Assembly (NCBI RefSeq): GCF_011799805.1
Contig: NZ_WXUB01000004.1
Coordinates: 124,001 to 188,000 of the forward strand
Direction: 5' to 3'
Source: Maribellus sediminis
Lineage (GTDB): Bacteria > Bacteroidota > Bacteroidia > Bacteroidales > Prolixibacteraceae
Length of the DNA: 64,000 bases
In this document: piece by piece, positions 30,157-43,405 of the stretch
Position numbering within the stretch: position 1 is the first letter of the stretch
How the letters are laid out: every line of letters starts with the position of its first letter
Notes under the pieces: model-generated
Database searches by the model: none
The model's input: only the letters and a program-made list of their open reading frames with translations
What the model was told of the DNA's origin: nothing
Program-made: the position numbers and the translations under genes

Positions 30157-30261
30157 TAAAGGTCCCGCGAATTGTGACGCGGCACTAATCACTCATGCCT
30201 CAAAACATATGAAGTTTCGGGAGGTGGTATAAATTATGATGCATCAGCATGAATTATGATG
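30157..30261 (-). promoter_or_regulatory. Conserved regulatory region B (candidate AraC-type operator and promoter)
   Basis: This is the counterpart of region A, with no gaps over 105 bp. It holds two exact copies of AATTATGATGC (30232-30242 and 30252-30262) whose starts are 20 bp apart, the spacing expected for an AraC-family dimer on one DNA face. A TGATGCATCA palindrome lies between them. It controls the serine hydrolase gene starting at 30121. Confidence 0.62.
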
Positions 30262-30262
30262 C

Positions 30263-34529
<4,267 letters not shown>

Positions 34530-34844
34530 AAATTCGTTTTCAAAATTTTTAATGAAATACAGAAGATAATCCCGGCACTAAAATTTAGCTCCGCTGATTT
34601 TTAATTCTCCTTCTCCCGGAGGAGGAGGGGTGGTGAAGTGATTCACTGTCAGTATTTAATCAAAAATATTGTACTTGTTTTTATTGTTAACTACAAAATT
34701 TGTTTATACTTTTAAAGCAAAACAATAAACTAATGCTTTTACACCCGCAGATAAATTCCCTAAAAGTTGGTTTACACCCCCGTATTGGTGTTATAACCCA
34801 ACTCTGTAATAAAGAAATAACCCAAAGTTTTGGGTTCCACATAC
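34530..34844. other. AT-rich intergenic region left of the defence cassettes
   Basis: No gene is seen. The right part contains a near-perfect palindrome (AACCCAAA...TTTGGGTT, 34819-34836) ending shortly before the cassette boundary at 34845/34846. No complementary left arm equivalent to a complete attC site is evident, so this could be an attI-like or secondary insertion site. Confidence 0.5.
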
Positions 34845-34851
34845 GTTATGC
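34845..34851 (+). other. Left cassette boundary (G|TTATGC)
   Basis: GTTATGC resembles the integron core site GTTRRRY with one mismatch. Its seven bases are exactly complementary to GCATAAC at 37449-37455, the start of the palindromic site after the NACHT gene. That is the relation expected between the beginning of a cassette and the R'' end of its own attC. Confidence 0.6.
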
Positions 34852-34879
34852 TTTATTATAAAAACCACTACTAAACACT

Positions 34880-37441
34880 ATGAATACAGTAGATATTAAC
34901 AAAGAAATAGATACTATATGTAAACCGCATTCAATTAATTTTGAATATGGTTACCCAATTGAAAAATTAACCAATCGTGCATTTGAACTATTGACATATC
35001 AAATATTTAAAGAGATGTCTTCTGAATATGCCTTCTTTGACCAAATACAGTTAATGCAAGGAGTTTCGGAAAGAGGGCGAGATAGTATATTATATTTTAA
35101 TAGTAAAGTTGTAGGCATAATTCAGAACAAGCATTCACAAAATATTTCGAAGAAATATTCCTTGAATGAATTGGGAATAGAAATTGTCAAGTTTGTTTTA
35201 CACTATTTACAAGATAACACTTTAATCGAAAATACCAGTTCATTTAAATACTACTTCGTATGCAACACAGATGTTGATGAAAAAGCACAAACATTATTTC
35301 TTACAGCGTATGAATTTTTAAAGGCACATAAAAATATTTTAAGAAAATGGGTTAGTGCCAATTTAAAAAAATACAAAAAACTCACTTTAAAGAATGATGA
35401 TAATCTCAATGCGAATGTATTAAAGGTCATTAGATCTATTGAGATTATAAAAGTAAATGGAGTGGATTTGAATAATTTAATAAAAAGAAATGAGAAAAAT
35501 ATTGTACCCTTATTCTTTGAGGTAAAGATAGTCTCAGACAACTCATATATAGAAATTATTCAAGATATTCTGACTAAACAAATTGAGCCAAAACTTGAGA
35601 AAATAATACAACTCCAACAAAATAAAAATCTTAAAAAGGAATCATATATCGTTGGAATAACTAGATACCTTCATTCTGCCGTAGAAAATTTCACTTTTGT
35701 TCGGACAATTATTTTTGGGAACAACCGTCAAAAATTAGATGACCTGTATGTTCCATTAACTCTAATTTCAAAAAAAGATCAAAGTCAGTATATTATTCCT
35801 TCTAACTTCAAGAAACTTCTTAAGGAAAATAAAAAAATACTTATTAGTAGTACGGCGGGGATGGGAAAATCAACCTTAGCAAAAAAGATCTTTTTGGAAA
35901 TAATTAATTCAAAATATGGTTTTCCAATCTTTATTGAATTAAGAAGGCTAACTGACAGAATTACTGTTGTCCGTGAGATATTAAATAGATTAAAACCACT
36001 TTATGGGAACATTGAACCCAAGGGATTATTCTCCATGATAGAGCAAGGTGATTTTATTTTTATTTTTGATGGTTTTGATGAAATTGAAGATCGCCATAAA
36101 TCGGATGTAATCCATAAACTAAATGATTTTATATCTAAATCGAGGGATAATAATTTTATTATCACGTCAAGACCAGAAACTGCATTAAACTCATTTGCAA
36201 ATTTCCAAGAGTTCTCAATACAAGATTTAAATGAGGATGAGGCTTTTCAGGTTTTAAGGAATTATGGGAAGGATTTGGAATATGCAGAAGAATTAATAAA
36301 CAGAATTCAAAATGATGATTTCCTGAGCATTAGTGAATTCCTTAAAAATCCATTATTAGTTAGTTTACTTTATAAAGCTTATGAGTTTAAAAGAAAAATA
36401 CCAATTAAAAAGCATCTATTCTACACTCAGGTTTATTACGCTCTATATGAGAATCACGACTTAACCAAAGAGGGGTATGAAAGAAATAAGCGATCAAAAC
36501 TTGACATAAACAAGTTTGAAACTGTTCTTAGATATATTGCATATAAAACAGCAATAGTTCGCAAACTTGAATATACTTATATTGAACTGGAAGAGCTACT
36601 ACAGAAATCTCACAGTTATCTTGGATTTACTTTTTCAATCTCAGAATTCATAAAAGACTTAACAAGTTCCGTTCCCTTGTTTACTGCCGAAGGTAACTAT
36701 TATAATTGGTCGCATAAATCATTACAAGACTATTTTGCCGCTAGATTTATTCAAATGGATTGTGCAGAAAAACAAAGTGATATATTGAACCGTATTTATA
36801 ACTCGAGACACTGTGATCGGTTCGACAACATTTTAGATATCCTTTATGAAATTGACATAAAGACTTTTAGAAATACAATTATCTATTGGTTGTCCCAAGA
36901 ATATCAACAGTTTATTAACGAAAACTACAATTCGTTTGGAAATGTTGAAGAGGATAAAGTTAATTCAAGAAGAACAATAATGTTTAAAAGAAGATTATAT
37001 GTTCAACTTGAGGATTATGGGGATGAAATTCCAATTGTAAAACTTCGACATAAAGAAAAACCTCCTAATTATTTCTATTATGAAGGTATGTACAAAATAG
37101 TAATATCTCAAAAACAAATGGAAATACTAAGTTTTACTCACCCGCAACATTTTTTTCTTCAATTTCTGGCTAGAAAAAATCATAGATTAGTATTGAGAGG
37201 ATACGACTACAATCGAGACATTCAACTAAATATAAAAGATTTCAGTATTGAATCTTTTGAAGTAACCGACTCAAAGGACCTATCTGTAAATAAAGACAAA
37301 ATCATATTTGAAAATTTCACTAACTATTTATTAACAAAGTTTGGGCTTCGAATTAATCATGATTATTGTTTGTCTGAAAAGGAAAGAATTGAAGTAGAGG
37401 TAAAAATGAAAGAAGAAGATGACTTATTGCAATTTGAATAA
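34880..37441 (+). CDS. NACHT NTPase with N-terminal restriction-endonuclease-like domain (candidate anti-phage bNACHT)
   Basis: This 853-residue protein has an N-terminal domain (about 15-160) with a PD-(D/E)xK-like nuclease pattern: D68 in GRDSIL and Q82-N83-K84 as the Q/ExK element. A NACHT-type P-loop ATPase follows (about 310-600): Walker A TAGMGKS near 325-331, Walker B IFIFDGFDEIED near 392-404, and the YNWSHKSLQDYFAAR helix typical of NACHT proteins. The C-terminal part (600-853) has no motif I recognise and may be the sensor. Bacterial NACHT proteins are known anti-phage factors. It is much more AT-rich than the flanking genes, fitting horizontal gain. It probably senses infection, oligomerises and cuts DNA (inference). 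Confidence 0.82.
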   Translation: MNTVDINKEIDTICKPHSINFEYGYPIEKLTNRAFELLTYQIFKEMSSEYAFFDQIQLMQGVSERGRDSILYFNSKVVGIIQNKHSQNISKKYSLNELGIEIVKFVLHYLQDNTLIENTSSFKYYFVCNTDVDEKAQTLFLTAYEFLKAHKNILRKWVSANLKKYKKLTLKNDDNLNANVLKVIRSIEIIKVNGVDLNNLIKRNEKNIVPLFFEVKIVSDNSYIEIIQDILTKQIEPKLEKIIQLQQNKNLKKESYIVGITRYLHSAVENFTFVRTIIFGNNRQKLDDLYVPLTLISKKDQSQYIIPSNFKKLLKENKKILISSTAGMGKSTLAKKIFLEIINSKYGFPIFIELRRLTDRITVVREILNRLKPLYGNIEPKGLFSMIEQGDFIFIFDGFDEIEDRHKSDVIHKLNDFISKSRDNNFIITSRPETALNSFANFQEFSIQDLNEDEAFQVLRNYGKDLEYAEELINRIQNDDFLSISEFLKNPLLVSLLYKAYEFKRKIPIKKHLFYTQVYYALYENHDLTKEGYERNKRSKLDINKFETVLRYIAYKTAIVRKLEYTYIELEELLQKSHSYLGFTFSISEFIKDLTSSVPLFTAEGNYYNWSHKSLQDYFAARFIQMDCAEKQSDILNRIYNSRHCDRFDNILDILYEIDIKTFRNTIIYWLSQEYQQFINENYNSFGNVEEDKVNSRRTIMFKRRLYVQLEDYGDEIPIVKLRHKEKPPNYFYYEGMYKIVISQKQMEILSFTHPQHFFLQFLARKNHRLVLRGYDYNRDIQLNIKDFSIESFEVTDSKDLSVNKDKIIFENFTNYLLTKFGLRINHDYCLSEKERIEVEVKMKEEDDLLQFE

Positions 37442-37448
37442 TAACAAA

Positions 37449-37579
37449 GCATAACAATGTGTCATATTGCATACCTGGGTGAGCCAAACCCAGGACGCCG
37501 GTTCCACGCAGTTTTTTCCTGCCTTACAGGACTGGAAACCTCCCGCAAACCGGTACGCAACATACACTAACCGTTGGCA
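37449..37579 (+). other. attC-like palindromic recombination site between cassettes
   Basis: The site opens GCATAAC (37449-37455) and ends at the boundary CCG|TTGGC (G37573|T37574). Its outer arms pair imperfectly (GTGTCATATTGCATACC with GGTACGCAACATACAC), with bulges, as in integron attC sites. Inside are nested stems CCTGGGT/ACCCAGG (37474-37480/37488-37494), CCGGTT/AACCGG and TCCTG/CAGGA. There is no protein-coding frame. Confidence 0.65.
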
Positions 37580-37605
37580 TTCATTATAAAAACCAAGAAA
37601 CGACC

Positions 37606-38493
37606 ATGATTGAAACTAATGTAAAAGAATCTTTTTTAGACCTATTCTATCATGATATTGAAGATTTAGAATTGGACAATAATAACAAGTTGAATGTATT
37701 TACATTGAAAATTAAAAACAATTCTTTTGCATATGATGAATTAACCGAATTGTTATCCAATCATATATATCATTTCGCTCTTTCACGAACTGAAGTTGAA
37801 AAATTGGAAAAAGCAAAAGAATATGGAACTTTAGTTAAAAAGGCAAAAGAAAAACTAAGAAGATATTCTTCTAATGAAGGAGAGTTAGGTGAAATTTTAC
37901 TCTATTGTCTTTTAGAATCTCATTTGAATGCGCCTAAAATATTGACTAAATTAGAAATAAAAACAGCTGCAAATGACTACGTGAAAGGTGCAGATGGTGT
38001 TCATTTACTAAAACTCTCGGATAAAGACTATCAACTAATATTTGGAGAATCTAAACTAAACTCTGATTTGCAAAAAGGAATTTATGAAGCTTTTGGTTCG
38101 CTTTCCAATCTTATAACTGAGAATAAAATAGATTTCGAAATTGGATTGGTAAATAGCCAATTAGTTAAAGAAACATCCAATGAAGAATTATATAATTTCT
38201 TGAAAAAGGTAATTATTCCTAGTGCCCGAGAATCTAAAATAAATACTGACTATTCTTTTGGTATTTTTTTAGGTTTTGACGTCGAAATTACCAAAGAGGA
38301 ATCAAAAAAATCAAATTCAGATTTTAGGACTTATATTAGAAAGAAAATAACTAAAAAGGTTACAGAACTTACCAAATCAGTCAACTTTCAAATTAACAAA
38401 TCAGAGTTCAACGGCTATGATTTTTATATTTATATAATTCCATTTTCTAATCTAAAAGAAATGCGAAAAGAAATTATTAAAGAACTTACATAG
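37606..38493 (+). CDS. hamA: Hachiman defence protein HamA (DUF1837 nuclease)
   Basis: This 295-residue protein matches the DUF1837 family. GELGEILLYCLLE (E93, E96) is followed by YVKGADGVHLL with D130 and LIFGESKL with E148-x-K150, together a PD-(D/E)xK nuclease core. In the Hachiman anti-phage system HamA is the DNase effector kept in check by the HamB helicase until infection. It ends 7 bp before hamB. The gene is AT-rich like the NACHT gene. Confidence 0.85.
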   Translation: MIETNVKESFLDLFYHDIEDLELDNNNKLNVFTLKIKNNSFAYDELTELLSNHIYHFALSRTEVEKLEKAKEYGTLVKKAKEKLRRYSSNEGELGEILLYCLLESHLNAPKILTKLEIKTAANDYVKGADGVHLLKLSDKDYQLIFGESKLNSDLQKGIYEAFGSLSNLITENKIDFEIGLVNSQLVKETSNEELYNFLKKVIIPSARESKINTDYSFGIFLGFDVEITKEESKKSNSDFRTYIRKKITKKVTELTKSVNFQINKSEFNGYDFYIYIIPFSNLKEMRKEIIKELT

Positions 38494-38500
38494 TCTTATT

Positions 38501-41065
38501 ATGAAAATAATCAATAGACTAACTGATGACATATTAAGAAGTGATTACTTTAATCTCATTTTTAGAAAATGCTCTTTACTTTCAGCAGATTTCAATCTGA
38601 AGAATAAAAAATCAAACTCTGCTTTAACTCATAAAGAATTTATTGATGCATTGAGATTTTCAGATATTTTATCTAATTCCACTCAATCCGAAGCTCGAAA
38701 TAAATCATATCAAATAATAACTAATCTAAATAGTTTATACTTTGAGAATGAGATTTATAAAACTGTAGCAATTGCAGTTTATTCTAAACTTGGTAATTTC
38801 CCAGCAATAAATTATTTAGTTAATTATAACCACAATAACGCGACGTTACCAATTATCAGAGCAATTGAAGTTGATGCAAAAAAATTGATTCAGAAAGTAC
38901 CTGACTCAGAAGACTTTGTGTTTACAGACTCTCAATTTGAACTTTACACCCAGCTGAGTAATACACTTGAATATAGTTTCTCGGGTCCAACCTCAATGGG
39001 TAAATCCTTTATTATAAAGGCATTCATTAAGAAAGTAATGAAAAATAGTCCTCCTGAGAATCTGGTTATTATTGTCCCAACAAGAGCTTTAATAAATCAA
39101 TTCGCAATAGACTTAAAAAAAGAAGTTCGAGAATTATCAGAGCAATATAAATATAGAATTTTAACAAATTCGAATGTAAGTGATTTTTCGGAAGATGAGC
39201 CACATAACTATATTCTCATTCTAACACCTGAAAGATTAATAAGCTATTTATCTCAAGAAACTAATCCCTCAATTGGATTTGTTTTTGTGGATGAAGCGCA
39301 CAAATTAACCAATGAAAAAGATTCACGTAGTGTTACAACTTATACAGCAATTGAAAAAACAATAAAAAAATATGGAAACATTAAGTTATATTTTTCTTCT
39401 CCAAATGTTTCCAATCCAGAAGTATTTCTAAAACTGTTTGATAGAAACAAAAAAAATAGAACATTCAAAACTAATGAGTCGCCGGTTTCCCAGAATTTAT
39501 TCTTTATCGACTTGATAAATGAAGAAATTGAATTAATTCAAGGAAACCACAATATTAAAATAGAAAGTCATAAATTATTTAAAAAGGCAAAATCGACAAC
39601 AGAACTAATACATTTCTTAGGAAAAGAAAAGAATAACCTAATTTACTGCAATAGCAAAAGCAAAACTATCACTGATGCAAATGATTTTTCAAAAACAATT
39701 GAAAAAATTGAGTTGTCAAAAACTTTAAAAAAGTCAATTAAACAAATACAAGATTATATTCATCCTCAATATTATTTAGCGAGCTTATTAAAGCACAAAG
39801 TTGCATTCCATTATGGGAAATTACCCCAATTAATTAGAAATCTTATAGAAGATTTATATAAAAATGAAGAAATTCAAAATGTATTCTGTACGTCAACTTT
39901 ACTTGAAGGCGTAAATATGCCAACTCAAAATATTTTTATTTTAAATAACAAAAATGGACTTAAAAAGCTTATGCCTATTGACTTTTGGAATTTATCAGGT
40001 AGAGCTGGTCGTTTATCTAGAGAATTGTTTGGAAATATATTTTGTATTCAACACGAAGAATGTATTTGGGACAATAAAGAAATACTTAATAAATCTGAAA
40101 TTAAACTAACACCGACCGTATTAACAAAAATAGATAGAAACCTTCAAAAAATAGAGAAACTATTAAATGGTCAAGATATTACAGGCACTCAAGAAGAAAA
40201 AGATATTCTGAAATATATTGCGAATATTATTTGTGTTGATACACTTGAATTACAATCAAATTATAAAAGTCCTTTGATTGAGAAACTAATTGAGAAAAAG
40301 AAAGATAAAATTATTGAGCTTGCGAAAAGTAAAGTTAAAGATTATACTATACCTGCAAATATTTTGAATTCTAATCAATCAATTAACCTCAGAACGCAAA
40401 ATAATGTATTTTTAAAATTAACCAAATTCCATAAGCAAGGTGCTAAAATAGCATTGCCAAATAGTTCAAAAATTGACTATAAAACTTGCCTTGAAGTTTT
40501 AAAATTTATGCATGAACTATATGATTGGAAAAATGCTGAGAAGAAACTACAAAATGAAAATAGTCTTAAGTATTATGCTTTGATAATGAATCAATGGATT
40601 AATGGAATTAGTTTGAGTCAAATCATAAAGCAATCAATTGATTACCACGAAGACAACGGAATTCAGATTCAAGTAGATTATAACGATTTTGCAATATTTA
40701 AAAAAGGAAATAAAAGACACATTAACATTGTAATTGAAAATATTATTGAAAATATCGAGTATGTTTTACGATTTCTATTTGAAAAATACTTTAACCACTA
40801 CTACCAAGTTGTTTCAAGTATTTTAGGAGAAGATAATGCAGGAGAAAATTGGGCATCACTTCTTGAATATGGAACTCAGAATAGAATTGCAATTGCCTTG
40901 CAAAACATTGGTCTATCCAGACACACCGCATTAAAAATTTATACCAAATGTAAACATGCGCTAATTATAGAGGATAGTAAACTAAAAAGCATTGACAAAG
41001 GTTTAATTTTATCATACTTCAGCAGTGGAACACTCGAATTTGATGAAATAAATAGAATACTTTAA
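38501..41065 (+). CDS. hamB: Hachiman defence protein HamB (SF2 DEAH helicase)
   Basis: This 854-residue superfamily 2 helicase has Walker A GPTSMGKS near residue 161-168, a DEAH box (VDEAHKL near 263), TSTLLEGVNMP (motif V-like) and SGRAGRL (motif VI, near 500). HamB senses phage-induced DNA structures and releases HamA to degrade DNA. The pairing with hamA on the same strand, 7 bp apart, makes the assignment strong. The long C-terminal region (about 560-854) is lineage-specific. Base composition is AT-rich compared with the flanking host genes. Confidence 0.87.
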   Translation: MKIINRLTDDILRSDYFNLIFRKCSLLSADFNLKNKKSNSALTHKEFIDALRFSDILSNSTQSEARNKSYQIITNLNSLYFENEIYKTVAIAVYSKLGNFPAINYLVNYNHNNATLPIIRAIEVDAKKLIQKVPDSEDFVFTDSQFELYTQLSNTLEYSFSGPTSMGKSFIIKAFIKKVMKNSPPENLVIIVPTRALINQFAIDLKKEVRELSEQYKYRILTNSNVSDFSEDEPHNYILILTPERLISYLSQETNPSIGFVFVDEAHKLTNEKDSRSVTTYTAIEKTIKKYGNIKLYFSSPNVSNPEVFLKLFDRNKKNRTFKTNESPVSQNLFFIDLINEEIELIQGNHNIKIESHKLFKKAKSTTELIHFLGKEKNNLIYCNSKSKTITDANDFSKTIEKIELSKTLKKSIKQIQDYIHPQYYLASLLKHKVAFHYGKLPQLIRNLIEDLYKNEEIQNVFCTSTLLEGVNMPTQNIFILNNKNGLKKLMPIDFWNLSGRAGRLSRELFGNIFCIQHEECIWDNKEILNKSEIKLTPTVLTKIDRNLQKIEKLLNGQDITGTQEEKDILKYIANIICVDTLELQSNYKSPLIEKLIEKKKDKIIELAKSKVKDYTIPANILNSNQSINLRTQNNVFLKLTKFHKQGAKIALPNSSKIDYKTCLEVLKFMHELYDWKNAEKKLQNENSLKYYALIMNQWINGISLSQIIKQSIDYHEDNGIQIQVDYNDFAIFKKGNKRHINIVIENIIENIEYVLRFLFEKYFNHYYQVVSSILGEDNAGENWASLLEYGTQNRIAIALQNIGLSRHTALKIYTKCKHALIIEDSKLKSIDKGLILSYFSSGTLEFDEINRIL

Positions 41066-41075
41066 TAAATAACGA

Positions 41076-41221
41076 AATGCCAACAAAGTGTAAATTTCAG
41101 AGCGGGGTTGGTGGTTTTCGAGCCGCAGATTCTCGCATGAACGTCACGTCCTAACGGACGCTGACGCTCTTCGATCCCGATGGTTCGGGACGCAACGACA
41201 ACTTACAAGTGACCGCTAATC
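41076..41221 (+). other. attC-like palindromic site at the right end of the Hachiman cassette
   Basis: The site opens AATGCCAAC (41076-41084), exactly complementary to GTTGGCATT (37573-37581) at the start of the Hachiman cassette. It contains stems CGTCC/GGACG and TCCCGA/TCGGGA and ends GTGACC with the boundary G41215|C41216. Here the right core reads GCTAATC instead of GTT, so this end is atypical or decayed. Confidence 0.55.
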
Positions 41222-41235
41222 CGTAAAAATTAAAT

Positions 41236-41288
41236 AAAAAAAAGTGCAGGAAGAAAGTCTAATAGGCAGACTTCAATCTTGCACTTCA
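41236..41288 (-). terminator. Intrinsic terminator for the GH43-like gene
   Basis: Read on the minus strand, a long imperfect stem (GTGCAAGATTGAAGTCT with AGACTTTCTTCCTGCAC) is followed by a run of eight T, about 60 bp after the stop of the glycosidase gene. Confidence 0.8.
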
Positions 41289-41344
41289 TTTCAGATCATA
41301 TTCCAGTTCAGTCAAACTGAAAAAATAATCATTTCTAAAATCTC

Positions 41345-43405
41345 TTATTCAGCAGCAGCAAAAACAACATTGTAAGTTTTTACCACACCTTGATAATCAA
41401 ATTTCACAACAGCAGTTCCGTCTGCTGACCCGGCCTGTGTAACATCTACTTTAACACTGCGGTCATCTGACGATGCAGATACTTTTGGCACTTCTGTTAC
41501 GCCGGCAGGAACTGTATATGTAGCCTGATAAATATCGTAACCAGTAATTCCATTAGCATTGGTAGAACGTACAGGATGCTCAGGCATTTCAATTGCTTCT
41601 CCGTTTACAGTAATTGAAACTGAAGGAGGAACCGGACGTACAATCTGTTTTGTATCAGAACTGAAACCAAGTCCGATGATATCGCAAATATCTTCCGAAT
41701 CAGTACCTTCAACAACAAGGTATATTGCATGCTTTTCTCCTAAATCGTCAACCATATCAGCAACGTCAAGTGTATAATGAGTTACTTCCTGTGCAGCATT
41801 TGCAGGTACACTTATTTCACCCAGTTTAGTTCCGTTCCAGGTATCATTATCCCACGGCCCGTCCATCCAAACGTTCACTTTAAATGCACTTTCGGTTTTT
41901 GGTGTAACATATACATTAAAAACTGTATTATTACCCGGTTTTGTTCCTTCAAAAGGTTTCAAGCCTTTTTTAGCTTCGTCGAGGCCACCAAAACCAAAAT
42001 ATTTGAATCCGGCGATGTCTCCATTTCTCACATTTGCCAATGGCATATTATTGTCCCAAATATCCCATGTATCCTGCATAGTTCTTCCATTTGAAATGTA
42101 ACATGCATAACCGGCCGAGTAATATTGATAAGGATCTAAGCCATAAATATGGAAACCTTCAGAGGTTACTTCAGCTCCGGTATAATGATTTCCCTGGCTA
42201 TCTTTTGCTTCCCAAATATTATCATCAGCATATGGATCATAGCCTCGTATTACCACTTTTCCGCCATCAGCTACAGGAGTTTCGTCCCAATCAACTTTAA
42301 CCGGTGCAACCATTGGCTGACGTGCAAAGCCAAACCCTCTTGGAGGTCTGTGGTAGAACACATAATACTGATCGTTGATCAACTGGATGCTGCCATGTGT
42401 ATTATGACCGTAATTTCTCGTTTCAAGTTTTGTTCCATCTTCATTAAGAACAACCCCGCGCGAGTCAACAAGAACACCACCACTTTTCCATGGACCAAGA
42501 GGCGAATCGCTATAGGCATAACGTAAAGCAGAGTTTGTTCTGCCCAGTCCGTATTCAGGCCCTGAGAATCCACTGTATACCCAGACATATTTATTTCCGA
42601 CTTTACGAATCGAAGCAGCTTCAAAGAAGGCGAACGATGCTAAATCCTGATCAGGATAAATATTTGCTTGAAAACGGTGAATCGGCTCAGTTCCCGGTTT
42701 TAATGAATACATGGTATTCTGATCCAACTCGCCAGCTGATGAAGTCTGGAATCCCCAGTATCCATAGGCTCTAAACCCTTTTGCATAATCAGGATCACTC
42801 TCGTCGGTAATGTAATCAATAAGTACACCCGGATCAAATCCCATTGTACTTCCCGGTAATGTCCGGGTTCCGTCTTCCGTGATGTTAATAGGAGTAAACG
42901 GCCCAACAGGACTATCACCTACTGCAACCATTGCTTCCCTGCCTCGTCCACGACTATGCGGATACAAATAGTATATTTTATTTCCGTCTTTATCTTCTAT
43001 CTCCACTAAGTCTGGAGCATACATCACATCCCACTGGTCGTTAATCGGGTAAGTGAAAATGGAACCTTCGTCACGCCAGCTTGTCAAATCTTCGACGGGT
43101 GCTGACCAGGCCCTGATGTCAGGTCCGCAATAACTGTTTACTCTTACATCGTGAGAACCAATAATATACGCACGGTATTTCCCGGGATTATCCGGATCTT
43201 CAAACACACGAGGTTCTCCGTCGGGAAGATGTTCCCATAACGGCAAGTACGGATTACCGGCTCCACGATGTACGTACTTTCCGGTCTGCGGATCGACCTG
43301 CCACTGACTTTCATCTCCGTTTGGAGAACAACTTAGTACAAGAAAAATACTGGCGATCAGTATAATCATGTTTGAACGTTTTAAGATAATTAGAACTTTT
43401 TTCAT
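41345..43405 (-). CDS. GH43-like glycoside hydrolase lipoprotein
   Basis: This 686-residue lipoprotein (LVLSCS signal) has an N-terminal domain that looks like a five-bladed GH43 propeller (about 30-360). Acidic positions lie in GEPRVFED, YAPDLVEI and FFEAASIRKVG, in the order expected for the base, modulator and acid. A beta-sandwich reminiscent of CBM6 follows (about 400-570), then an Ig-like C-terminal region. The ATG at 43405 gives a normal lipoprotein signal; the longer frame does not. Likely action is on arabinose- or xylose-containing glycans, but the substrate is uncertain. Confidence 0.75.
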   Translation of the reverse strand: MKKVLIILKRSNMIILIASIFLVLSCSPNGDESQWQVDPQTGKYVHRGAGNPYLPLWEHLPDGEPRVFEDPDNPGKYRAYIIGSHDVRVNSYCGPDIRAWSAPVEDLTSWRDEGSIFTYPINDQWDVMYAPDLVEIEDKDGNKIYYLYPHSRGRGREAMVAVGDSPVGPFTPINITEDGTRTLPGSTMGFDPGVLIDYITDESDPDYAKGFRAYGYWGFQTSSAGELDQNTMYSLKPGTEPIHRFQANIYPDQDLASFAFFEAASIRKVGNKYVWVYSGFSGPEYGLGRTNSALRYAYSDSPLGPWKSGGVLVDSRGVVLNEDGTKLETRNYGHNTHGSIQLINDQYYVFYHRPPRGFGFARQPMVAPVKVDWDETPVADGGKVVIRGYDPYADDNIWEAKDSQGNHYTGAEVTSEGFHIYGLDPYQYYSAGYACYISNGRTMQDTWDIWDNNMPLANVRNGDIAGFKYFGFGGLDEAKKGLKPFEGTKPGNNTVFNVYVTPKTESAFKVNVWMDGPWDNDTWNGTKLGEISVPANAAQEVTHYTLDVADMVDDLGEKHAIYLVVEGTDSEDICDIIGLGFSSDTKQIVRPVPPSVSITVNGEAIEMPEHPVRSTNANGITGYDIYQATYTVPAGVTEVPKVSASSDDRSVKVDVTQAGSADGTAVVKFDYQGVVKTYNVVFAAAE

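Noticed and set aside
34600-34640. CTCC...GGAGGAGG stem as a terminator after the second GH2
   Set aside because: The pairing is short and there is no T run after it.
34845-41221. IS element or composite transposon as the carrier of the defence genes
   Set aside because: No transposase, terminal inverted repeats spanning the region, or target duplication is seen. The complementarity is within each unit, as in cassettes.
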